Shown here in pieces: positions 1-5,054 of a stretch of DNA of 5,054 bases. The first letter of the stretch is position 1. Each line of letters opens with the position of its first letter. Source of the stretch: RYN-431 sp036388295 (lineage in GTDB: Bacteria > Planctomycetota > Phycisphaerae > Tepidisphaerales > Tepidisphaeraceae); the NCBI GenBank assembly GCA_036388295.1, contig DASVSC010000050.1, positions 1 to 5,054 of the forward strand. Direction: 5' to 3'. A model generated the notes under the pieces. It had not been told where the DNA came from. It worked only from the letters and a program-made list of their open reading frames with translations, and searched no databases. Made by a program: the position numbers and the translations under genes.

Positions 1-1764
1 ATCTGGCTGACGCAGCAGCACCCCGAGATTCTCGGACTCGCCGACGACGGCACGCCCAACCGTCACGGCGGCCGCCGGCACTACACGCCCACCAGCCCGG
101 CCATGCTGGAAGCCAGCGCCCGCATCACCCGCGCGATGGCCGAGCGCTTCGGCAATCACCCCAGCGTCATTGGCTGGCAGATCGACAACGAAGTCGGCGG
201 GCGGTTCGACCAGAGCGACTTCACCCACCGCGCTTACCAGGAATGGCTGCGCCAAAAGTACGGCAGCATCGACGCCCTCAACGCCGCATGGGGCACCCAG
301 TTCTGGAACCAACAGTACGCCGATTTTTCGCAGATCCTGCTCGCCACCACGCGGGCGACGCATTACAAGAACCCGCACGAAAACCTCGATTCGTCGCGGT
401 TCTGGTCCGCGGCCTGGGCGCACTTCGTGAAGGTGCAGGCCGACATCCTCAAGGCCCACATCGGCGACCGTTGGGTGACGACCAACTTCATGCCGTTCCA
501 CCTCGACGCCGACCCGGCCGGCATGCAGGACAGCCTCACGCTCTGGTCGTGGGACACTTACCCGATCACCGGCTGGGGCGAAGCGCACACAAACGAGAAC
601 TTTCGCATCGGCGACCCGGCCACCATGGAATGCCTGCACGACCAGATGGCCAGCTACAACGGCCGCTGGGCGCTGATGGAAGTGCAGCCGGGTCAGACGA
701 ACTGGTCGGGCTTCCCGTGCCTGCCGTACCCCGGCGCGATCCGCCTGCTGCTCTGGACGGCCATCGCGCACGGGTGTGAGTTCATTACGACCTACCGCTT
801 CCGCCAGCCGCGCTGGGGCGTGGAAATGTGGCACGACGGCTTGGTGCAGCACGACGGCGTCACGCTCTCGCCCGGCGGCGTGCAGTTCCGCCAGGTGTGC
901 GACGAAGTCCGCCGCATTCTTACAGACTACCCCGCAGGCACGCCCATTCTCGGCCATGACGTTCAACCGACGCCGCAGGCGCGGGCCGGCCTGGTCATCG
1001 ACTTTGACCAATTCTGGTGGACCAAGACGCTGCCGCAGTCGAAACGCTGGGATCAGGGCGAGCTGGTCGCGCAGTGGCACCAGGCGCTGTCGCACATGGG
1101 GCTGCGTGTGGAAGTGCTGCAGCCCGGCGGCGTCTGGCCCGACGGTCTGCAGATCGTCGTCGCGCCAGGCATGCAAATGGTGGACGACGCCTACCTGACG
1201 AACCTGAATAACTACGTCGCCGGCGGCGGCCATCTGGTGCTGACGGCCCGCAGCGCGCTCCAAGACCGCAACGGCCAATTCTTCGAAGCCCACCGTGCCA
1301 AACCGATCAGCGAACTCATCGGCGGCGAAGTCGAGGCGTACGACGTGATGCCGGAGAAAACGCCCGGCACGATTGATCTGGACGGCAGAAGCTTCGAGTG
1401 GGAGGCCTGGGGCGATCTGCTGTACGCCGAGGAGGGTACGCGCGTCTGGGCGAAGTACACCAACATGTTCTACAGCGGCGCCCCGGCCATCACGCACAAG
1501 CGTCACGGCACCGGCAGCGTGACCTACTGCGGCGTCTTCGGCAAACGCGATTTGGCGTCGGCGGTGATCGAGAAGCTCTGCGTGGCCGAAGCGATCTCGG
1601 TCAAGCCGTTGCCCGACCGCGTCCGAATCCTGCGGCGCGGGCGATTCAACATCGCGCTGAACTTCAACGACAAGCCGGTGGTGCTGCCGACCCTGCCGAA
1701 CACGACGTTCGTGCTCGGGTCACGTCAATTGGAAGCGGCCGGCGTGGCGGTGTGGGTGGCGTGA
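1..1764 (+). CDS. Beta-galactosidase, glycoside hydrolase family 42 (5'-truncated by window edge)
   Basis: Retaining beta-galactosidase-type enzyme that hydrolyses terminal beta-D-galactosides. The frame is open from base 1, and conserved GH42 sequence (GRRHYTPTSP) precedes the first in-window ATG at 103, so that ATG is internal. There are 587 visible codons. The position of the acid/base Glu compared with the Thermus A4 enzyme suggests roughly 75-80 residues are missing. Numbering from base 1, QIDNE gives the predicted acid/base Glu64 (codon 190-192), LWSWDTYP lies at residues 181-188, and ALMEVQPGQTNW gives the predicted nucleophile Glu227 (codon 679-681). About 163 residues separate the two, as expected for the (beta/alpha)8 barrel. 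The motifs WTAIAHGCEF and MWHDGLVQHDG close the barrel domain. A Rossmann-like trimerisation domain (about residues 300-510) and a short C-terminal beta domain (RRGRFNIALNFNDKP) follow. The cysteine cluster that binds zinc in some GH42 enzymes is not visible. No signal peptide can be judged. The family call is firm; the exact substrate is unknown. Confidence 0.94.
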   Translation: MWLTQQHPEILGLADDGTPNRHGGRRHYTPTSPAMLEASARITRAMAERFGNHPSVIGWQIDNEVGGRFDQSDFTHRAYQEWLRQKYGSIDALNAAWGTQFWNQQYADFSQILLATTRATHYKNPHENLDSSRFWSAAWAHFVKVQADILKAHIGDRWVTTNFMPFHLDADPAGMQDSLTLWSWDTYPITGWGEAHTNENFRIGDPATMECLHDQMASYNGRWALMEVQPGQTNWSGFPCLPYPGAIRLLLWTAIAHGCEFITTYRFRQPRWGVEMWHDGLVQHDGVTLSPGGVQFRQVCDEVRRILTDYPAGTPILGHDVQPTPQARAGLVIDFDQFWWTKTLPQSKRWDQGELVAQWHQALSHMGLRVEVLQPGGVWPDGLQIVVAPGMQMVDDAYLTNLNNYVAGGGHLVLTARSALQDRNGQFFEAHRAKPISELIGGEVEAYDVMPEKTPGTIDLDGRSFEWEAWGDLLYAEEGTRVWAKYTNMFYSGAPAITHKRHGTGSVTYCGVFGKRDLASAVIEKLCVAEAISVKPLPDRVRILRRGRFNIALNFNDKPVVLPTLPNTTFVLGSRQLEAAGVAVWVA

Positions 1765-1781
1765 GGAAGTCGCATGGCATT

Positions 1782-1925
1782 CCCCCTCCCTTTGAGGGAA
1801 GGGGTAGGGGGAGGGGTTCTGCCGTACTCGGCAGATCGAATTTACGGATCGCACTTTTCGTGCTTCCCCGGCCGGGTACGGCCGAGACCCCTTACCCCAA
1901 CCCTCTCCCTCAAGGGGAGAGGGGG
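1782..1925. repeat. Long imperfect palindrome of two inverted C/G-rich repeat units (REP/MITE-like), possible bidirectional terminator
   Basis: It fills the gap between two convergent genes. The left unit (1782-1817) contains CCCTTTGAGGG, and the right unit (1887-1925) is its inverted copy, with a perfect 9-bp hairpin CCCTCTCCC (1901-1909) / GGGAGAGGG (1915-1923). The similarity extends inward: GCCGTACTCGGC (1821-1832) matches the reverse complement of GCCGGGTACGGC (1871-1882) with one difference. Each inner arm is also a small hairpin (TCTGCCG/CGGCAGA at 1818-1835, CGGCCG/CGGCCG at 1869-1884), and the centre holds GCAC-TTTTC-GTGC (1851-1863). The unit resembles the widespread intergenic repeat with core CCCTCTCCCTTGAGGGAGAG, often mistranslated as peptides such as PLTPTLSLKGRG. 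It starts 17 nt after the GH42 stop and ends 8 nt before the bactofilin stop codon, so transcripts from either side would fold it. There is no T-run, so a termination role is inferred. Confidence 0.82.
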
Positions 1926-1933
1926 CCAGACGG

Positions 1934-2353
1934 TTACGGCGTTTCCGGGTCCGATTCACCCACGCGGTAGAACCCGTTCAGCACCGCCCCTGCGCCGACG
2001 GCCAAACTCGGCGCGGTCACGTCGCCGATCAGGTCGGCGTCCGGCCCGACCAGAACCGTGCCGCGGCTGGTGACCGCGCCTTTGACCTTCCCGCGCACGA
2101 TCAGGCCGCCGCACAGCACGCGGTCGGCGACGACGTTGCCCTTCTTTTCCACGACCACCACGCCGCACGTTTCGATGCTGCGGCGGGCCTCGTAGGCCTT
2201 GACGACGATGTCTTCGATCTTGAGCGACTTGTAGCAGTGACGGCAGGTGATCTGCATCGCCCGGCGGCTGACTTCCTGCGGCTTATTGCAGTACAGGCAG
2301 ACGACCGTCACGCGATCGTCGGGCGGCGGGGGTGGGGCGGTGGAGGACGCCAT
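1934..2353 (-). CDS. Zinc-ribbon bactofilin (polymer-forming cytoskeletal protein)
   Basis: 139-residue predicted cytosolic protein. After a Pro-rich start (residues 7-11) comes a four-cysteine zinc ribbon: C19-L-Y-C22 and C37-R-H-C40 with a 14-residue spacer. From about residue 46 to 132 there is a bactofilin-like (DUF583 type) right-handed beta-helix with short regular Gly/Val turns (GNVVADRVLCGGLIVRGKVK, then VLVGPDADLIGDV and LAVGAGAVLNGFY). Bactofilins polymerise into non-polar filaments that position envelope enzymes; what the zinc ribbon binds is unknown. The helix is short, with a brief acidic tail (GESDPETP). The ATG start has only a weak GGTGAT 3 nt upstream; an ATG 12 nt further out is closed at once by an in-frame TGA. 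It lies downstream of another bactofilin on the same strand but behind a strong terminator. No membrane segment is seen. The zinc ribbon is clear; the bactofilin assignment rests on repeat pattern and neighbour. Confidence 0.85.
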   Translation of the reverse strand: MASSTAPPPPPDDRVTVVCLYCNKPQEVSRRAMQITCRHCYKSLKIEDIVVKAYEARRSIETCGVVVVEKKGNVVADRVLCGGLIVRGKVKGAVTSRGTVLVGPDADLIGDVTAPSLAVGAGAVLNGFYRVGESDPETP

Positions 2354-2382
2354 CAGATCACCATGATAGTGACCGCGGACTC

Positions 2383-2429
2383 AAAAAAGCACCCGTTCAG
2401 CCGGCGGACCGGCCCGCCGGCCGAACGGG
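2383..2429 (-). terminator. Strong Rho-independent terminator after the bactofilin gene
   Basis: Read on the minus strand, CCCGTTC and GAACGGG close an outer 7-bp stem, a G-U wobble follows, and then GCCGGCGG/CCGCCGGC forms an inner 8-bp stem around a 6-nt loop (GCCGGT). This makes a 16-bp, nearly perfect stem, followed by TGC and then TTTTTT (plus-strand A-run at 2383-2388). It begins about 9 nt after the TAG stop (2439-2441) of the upstream bactofilin. The T-tract is only on the minus-strand side, so the terminator is directional. It ends 29 nt before the start codon of the next gene, the zinc-ribbon bactofilin. Confidence 0.92.
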
Positions 2430-2438
2430 GCGAGTGCG

Positions 2439-2879
2439 CTATCCATTCTTCGGCGGGTTGTTCTGCGGCTGCGGGTTACCGACCGGCGGCATCGGGCGGT
2501 TGATGCCCACCGGCGACTGCGGCGGGCGTCCGCTCCCCTTGGCGGCGTCGGGGCCGATGCTCACGTGGCCGACCAGGCTCGCGCCTTCATCCACCACCAG
2601 TTTGCTGGCCGACAAATCGCCTTCATAGCGGGCGGTGTTCTTCAGTTCCACGCGGTCGCTGGCGCTGAGGTTTCCCTTCACTTCGCCTTCCACGATGATC
2701 GCGCCCGCTTCCACGTCCGCCTGCATTCTCGCCTCTTTGGCAATGTGCAAACGGCCGGGCGTGTTGATGCGGCCTTCGAACTTGCCCTGCAGGCGCAGGC
2801 CTTTTTCGAAAGACAGTTCGCCTTTAAAGGTGGCGTCGGGACCAATGATCGTCGGGAACTCGGCGTTAGGCTCGGCCAT
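2439..2879 (-). CDS. Bactofilin family polymer-forming cytoskeletal protein
   Basis: 146-residue predicted bactofilin (DUF583). Proteins of this family self-assemble without nucleotide into filaments that scaffold cell-wall and envelope proteins. The N-terminus FPTIIGPDATFKGEL (residues 8-22) is the usual entry into the bactofilin core. Core beta-helix turns run to about residue 112 (LRLQGKFEGRINTPGRLHIA, AGAIIVEGEVKGNLSASDRV, YEGDLSASKLVVDEGASLVG). The tail, residues 113-146, is Pro/Asn/Gly-rich and probably disordered (PPVGNPQPQNNPPKNG), as in many bactofilins. The start is fixed by a GGAGGAG Shine-Dalgarno 7 nt upstream. The gene begins 30 nt after the stop of the beta-propeller gene on the same strand, so the two are probably cotranscribed, and a strong terminator follows. 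No transmembrane helix is present. Whether it associates with the membrane cannot be decided from sequence. Confidence 0.95.
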   Translation of the reverse strand: MAEPNAEFPTIIGPDATFKGELSFEKGLRLQGKFEGRINTPGRLHIAKEARMQADVEAGAIIVEGEVKGNLSASDRVELKNTARYEGDLSASKLVVDEGASLVGHVSIGPDAAKGSGRPPQSPVGINRPMPPVGNPQPQNNPPKNG

Positions 2880-2886
2880 GATGAAA

Positions 2887-2893
2887 CTCCTCC
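2887..2893 (-). promoter_or_regulatory. Shine-Dalgarno of the bactofilin gene
   Basis: On the minus strand, GGAGGAG lies 7 nt upstream of the ATG at 2877-2879 (plus-strand CTCCTCC). It is the only strong ribosome-binding site seen in the window. It fixes the bactofilin start and supports efficient translation of the second cistron in the short gap after the propeller gene. The propeller and zinc-ribbon bactofilin starts lack anything comparable. Confidence 0.88.
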
Positions 2894-2909
2894 GGGTACG
2901 GTTGAAGCG

Positions 2910-4517
2910 TTACAGAATGCTCAAATCCGGCGCCAGCAATTGGATCAGCGCCTGCTCCTGCCGGTCGTCCCGGTCCCTGGGCCTGGCGTTGACGGCCCGG
3001 CCGCTCAGCAGCAGTGTGCCGTCGAAGAGCGGGGTGAGGCTGGAACTGTAGTCATCGTCCGCGCCGCCGAACTTCGCGCCGGCCACGAACTTGCCGCGCG
3101 GGCTGAGCTTGCTGACGAACCAGTCGTAGCTCTCATTGCGGCCGAAGCGGGTGTTGTTGTCTTTGATCGATTCGCCGTTCACGCGCGTGCTTTCCAGCAG
3201 AAAGCGCGGCCGTCCGGGGGCGAGGTCGATCTGGTTGAAAAAGCTGCCGGTGACGTAAATGTCGCCAGCCCGATCGACGGTCAGGTCGGCGATCGTTTCG
3301 ATGTACTCGCCACCGATCTGGTTGATCCAGACGGGCGTGCCATCGGCGGTCAGCTTGGTGACCAGAAGATCGCTGAACTCCGAATCGCGGTCGCCGTCGG
3401 AAACGGCTTCGTAAATGGTTTCGACGCCCGCCCGCGGGTCGACGTCGGCTTCGTCGGAAAAATAGCCGGCCGTGTAGACGCTGCCGTCGGCGGCGAGGGC
3501 GATGCTGCTGTTGGCGTCGTACTCGCCGCCGCCGGTGCTCTGGGCCCAGACGAGTGCACCCTTCCGGCTGAGCTTGGCCACGAAGGCGTCGGTCTTGCCA
3601 CGGCTTTCCAGCACGTATTCCGATCGGCCGGGCAAGAAGTCGGCGTCCGAGGCGTAAGAGCCGGCGAAATACACCTCGCCGCGGCGCGTCACGACCAGAT
3701 CGTTCACGGCATTACGTTCGTCCGTGCCGATCGCGTCGCTCTCGAACTGGTAAACCCAGCTGAAGGAACCGTTGACCGGACTCAGCCGCAGCACGAAGCC
3801 GGCGTCACGGCCTTCCGTGCGCAGCGTCTGGCGCGCCCGGCCCGGGTCGAAGTCGGCTTCACGACTGTAGTAACCGCCAATGGTGGGCGTTCCCGCCGCG
3901 TCCAAGCCCAGGCTGAGGGCGGCATCGTCGAATGCGCCGCCAAAGCGTTGTGCCCAGGTGACCACGCCGGTGGTATCAATCTTCATCACCACGGCGTCCT
4001 GGAACGACGAGGTGAACGTCTGGTCCGCCGTCAAATTAAACCGGCCGGCCTTGAAGGATTCGCGGAACGAACCGGCCAGATAAATGTTGCCTGAGGTGTC
4101 GACGGCAAGGTCATTGACGTATTCGCCCGCCCCGCGCGCCTGTCCACCGATCCGGCCGACGTAGCGGCTGAAGCGGTTCTGGCTCAGTTGCACGTCGCGC
4201 TTGGAAAAGTCGTCCATCACGTCGCTGTGGTAGTCGCCGCCCATGCGGATGGCCCAGTTCAGCGTGCCACGGGCGGCGTAGCTGGCGACGAATAAATCGG
4301 TGTCCCCCCGCGCCGTCAGCACGGCCGCCCGTTGGCCGGGGCGGGCGAAGTTGGTGGTGCCACTGAACTGGCCGGTGACGATGACGTCGCCTTGGCGGGT
4401 CTGGACCGTTTCTTGCGCGTTATCGAAGCCGCCGCCGCCGAAGGCGAATGGGTAATTCGCGGCGCAAAGCCGGCGGGCTTCGAGTGTTTCAGTCAGAACG
4501 CGGCGGTCGGTCGGCAT
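2910..4517 (-). CDS. SBBP-type seven-repeat beta-propeller protein with LEPR-XLL-like N-terminus
   Basis: 535-residue protein with no recognisable catalytic motif; probably an exported or surface-associated binding or structural protein. The N-terminus reads RRVLTETLEARRLCAA (residues 5-20), matching the LEPR-XLL-type motif of planctomycete surface proteins and replacing an ordinary hydrophobic signal peptide. Seven degenerate repeats follow, at about 21-84, 85-184, 185-250, 251-320, 321-393, 394-475 and 476-535. The consensus is W-A-x(4)-GG ... D-L-x-V-D-x-x-G-x-x-Y-x-x-G-x-F ... A-D-F-D-P-G ... D-x-F-V-x-K-L-x-x-x-G, as in SBBP/delta-60-like propeller repeats, and seven units fit a closed seven-bladed propeller. 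Repeat 2 has an insertion of about 36 residues (96-131) and repeat 6 one of about 22 (444-465). No C-terminal sorting signal such as PEP-CTERM is seen; the protein ends in the last repeat. The ATG lacks a good Shine-Dalgarno but sits correctly before the motif. It is upstream of, and probably cotranscribed with, a bactofilin. The ligand is unknown. Confidence 0.9.
   Translation of the reverse strand: MPTDRRVLTETLEARRLCAANYPFAFGGGGFDNAQETVQTRQGDVIVTGQFSGTTNFARPGQRAAVLTARGDTDLFVASYAARGTLNWAIRMGGDYHSDVMDDFSKRDVQLSQNRFSRYVGRIGGQARGAGEYVNDLAVDTSGNIYLAGSFRESFKAGRFNLTADQTFTSSFQDAVVMKIDTTGVVTWAQRFGGAFDDAALSLGLDAAGTPTIGGYYSREADFDPGRARQTLRTEGRDAGFVLRLSPVNGSFSWVYQFESDAIGTDERNAVNDLVVTRRGEVYFAGSYASDADFLPGRSEYVLESRGKTDAFVAKLSRKGALVWAQSTGGGEYDANSSIALAADGSVYTAGYFSDEADVDPRAGVETIYEAVSDGDRDSEFSDLLVTKLTADGTPVWINQIGGEYIETIADLTVDRAGDIYVTGSFFNQIDLAPGRPRFLLESTRVNGESIKDNNTRFGRNESYDWFVSKLSPRGKFVAGAKFGGADDDYSSSLTPLFDGTLLLSGRAVNARPRDRDDRQEQALIQLLAPDLSIL
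2913..4457 (-). repeat. Seven tandem degenerate beta-propeller repeats within the CDS
   Basis: This is a protein-level repeat of about 60-100 residues per unit. Landmark strings recur in order: GG near the unit start (GGGGFDN, MGGDYH, FGGAFDD, GGGEYD, IGGEYI, FGGADDD), a Y-x-x-G-S/Y core (IYLAGSF, PTIGGYY, VYFAGSY, VYTAGYF, IYVTGSF), an ADFDPG-like loop (ADFDPG, ADFLPG, ADVDPR, IDLAPG), and a DxFVxKL-like closing strand (DLFVASY, DAVVMKI, AGFVLRL, DAFVAKL, DLLVTKL, DWFVSKL). Units 1, 2 and 7 lack a clear ADFDPG loop and unit 4 lacks GG. Divergence between units suggests an old propeller rather than a recent duplication. Confidence 0.85.
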
Positions 4518-4565
4518 AGACGGTGCAAGTTACCCCGATTGCAAGGGATCGTCCATTCGGGGACG

Positions 4566-4646
4566 AGTGGGAAGTTGAGCGCGGGAAGTGGGAAGTGAAG
4601 ACGATTCCCTTCTTACTTCCCACTTCCCACTCCCGACTTCCCACTT
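4566..4646. repeat. Inverted repeat of GTGGGAAGT-type units (MITE-like stem-loop)
   Basis: The left arm (about 4566-4601) reads AGTGGGAAGT, then CGGGAAGTGGGAAGTGAAGA. The right arm (about 4611-4646) is its near reverse complement (TCTTACTTCCCACTTCCCAC, then GACTTCCCACTT). The arms are about 35 nt with a loop of only about 9 nt, and each arm is internally built from short GTGGGAA/GGGAAGT direct repeats. The right arm overlaps the stop codon of the CBM9-like gene (TAA at 4645-4647). The transcript of that gene would fold it immediately after translation ends, so it may act as a terminator or RNA-stabilising 3' hairpin. No U-run follows. It occupies most of the 127-nt gap before the propeller start and is unrelated in sequence to the palindrome at 1782-1925. 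Confidence 0.82.
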
Positions 4647-5054
4647 ATTCCGGTTCTTTCAGCACGATAACGCCGCTGAACGCGTCGTCCCGTCCGCCGT
4701 CGACCGGGCCGGCCCAGCTGGCGCTTTCGCCGGTGTCGCGCTTGTGCTGGACGAAGTTGAACTTCAGCATCGTCGGCCGATTCGGCCGGCCGAGCCGGGC
4801 GAAGGCTTCGGTGTTGGCGGCGTTGATCAGCGCCTGCCACGGAACGGCCAGTTCGCCGCGCCACACGGTCTTGTCGAGGGTGGCGGCGTAGCGGACGCCG
4901 CTCTCGAACGGCTGCCAGGCTTCGCCCGATTTCGTGCGGCGTTCGACCCACAGATTGCCGCCCGGCTTCACCGCCACGTGCACCTGCGGGCCGGTCGTGC
5001 CGTCTTCATACACCGCCTGGAAAATGGCTTGGCAAACGTCTTCGCCCCAGGCGC
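4645..5054 (-). CDS. C-terminal part of a protein with a CBM9-like carbohydrate-binding domain (5'-truncated by window edge)
   Basis: The reading frame is open from the right edge. 135 complete codons are visible before TAA at 4645-4647. An in-frame GTG at 5011-5013 is not the start, because the frame and similar sequence (AWGEDVCQAIFQAVYEDG) continue upstream. The pattern fits the C-terminal half of a family-9-like carbohydrate-binding or DOMON-type beta-sandwich: a strand with an exposed aromatic (GGNLWVERRT), then a central W-R-G-E-L-A-V-P-W block followed by L-I-N, then KFNFVQHKRDTGESASWAG, and a closing FSGVIVLKEPE. These correspond to the family's W-x-x-E-x-x-I-P-W, N-x-x-R and sSW...FG-x-l-x-l landmarks. 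In such proteins the domain usually sits beside catalytic or uncharacterised modules, which would lie outside this window. The usual closing FG is FSG here. The fold call is moderate; the ligand and the rest of the protein are unknown. Confidence 0.7.
   Translation of the reverse strand, partial: AWGEDVCQAIFQAVYEDGTTGPQVHVAVKPGGNLWVERRTKSGEAWQPFESGVRYAATLDKTVWRGELAVPWQALINAANTEAFARLGRPNRPTMLKFNFVQHKRDTGESASWAGPVDGGRDDAFSGVIVLKEPE

Noticed and set aside
103..1764. ATG at 103 as the real start of the GH42 gene
   Set aside because: The frame is open to base 1 and encodes conserved GH42 sequence before this ATG. The acid/base Glu would lie only 30 residues from the N-terminus, leaving the first barrel strands missing.
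1774..2073. 99-codon plus-strand frame containing PLTPTLSLKGRG
   Set aside because: The peptide is a translation of the C/G-rich palindromic repeat and then of the antisense of the zinc-ribbon bactofilin; such peptides are common mis-annotations of this repeat type.
2565..4094. 509-codon open frame on the plus strand, antisense to the propeller and bactofilin genes
   Set aside because: It is an overlap artefact of high-GC coding sequence. The minus strand carries clear repeats, a LEPR-XLL-like motif and a bactofilin core, while the plus frame gives low-complexity Ala/Val/Gly-rich sequence with no family motif and crosses the boundary between two real genes.
4566..4646. Short direct repeats GGGAAGT considered as a CRISPR array
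   Set aside because: The units are 7-9 nt, partly contiguous and arranged as two inverted arms. There are no spacers of uniform length and no cas genes nearby.
4523..4891. 122-codon plus-strand frame across the right inverted repeat
   Set aside because: It runs through the repeat and antisense to the CBM9-like domain, with no recognisable motif or ribosome-binding site.
1..5054. A novel defence, mobile or biosynthetic system
   Set aside because: No nuclease, helicase, transposase, integrase, toxin or biosynthetic enzyme is visible. All sizeable gene-like regions are accounted for by GH42, bactofilin, propeller and CBM9-like proteins.

Overview
The window reads as a GC-rich bacterial chromosome, most likely from the Planctomycetota and probably the class Phycisphaerae. 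That is an inference from gene content: a seven-repeat propeller protein whose N-terminus carries a LEPR-XLL-like motif (TLEARRLCAA) instead of a classical signal peptide, two bactofilins (one with an N-terminal zinc ribbon), and a GH42 beta-galactosidase plus a CBM9-like domain as carbohydrate-related genes. No rRNA or other marker is present to fix the taxonomy.

Layout. Positions 1-1764 (+) hold the 3' part of a GH42 beta-galactosidase; its N-terminus lies outside the window. Positions 1765-1933 are a convergent intergenic gap filled by a 144-bp imperfect palindrome made of two inverted C/G-rich repeat units. Everything to the right is on the minus strand. In transcription order this is: the C-terminal part of a CBM9-like protein (stop at 4645, running off the right edge at 5054); a second, unrelated inverted repeat built from GTGGGAAGT-type units (4566-4646); a 535-residue SBBP-type seven-repeat beta-propeller (2910-4517); a 146-residue bactofilin (2439-2879) with a strong Shine-Dalgarno only 30 nt after the propeller; a very strong intrinsic terminator (2383-2429); and a 139-residue zinc-ribbon bactofilin (1934-2353).

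How it fits together. The propeller and the first bactofilin look like a two-gene operon ended by the terminator. The zinc-ribbon bactofilin starts only 29 nt after the terminator T-tract, so it depends either on readthrough or on a promoter lying inside the terminator region. Bactofilins form non-polar beta-helical filaments that scaffold cell-envelope proteins. A link between an envelope propeller protein and a bactofilin scaffold is plausible from the gene order but is not shown by sequence. The GH42 gene converges on this cluster and need not be functionally tied to it.

I see no tRNA, rRNA, CRISPR array, transposase, phage gene or defence system. The least ordinary items are the zinc-ribbon/bactofilin fusion, the propeller-bactofilin pairing, and the two different inverted-repeat elements in the intergenic gaps.
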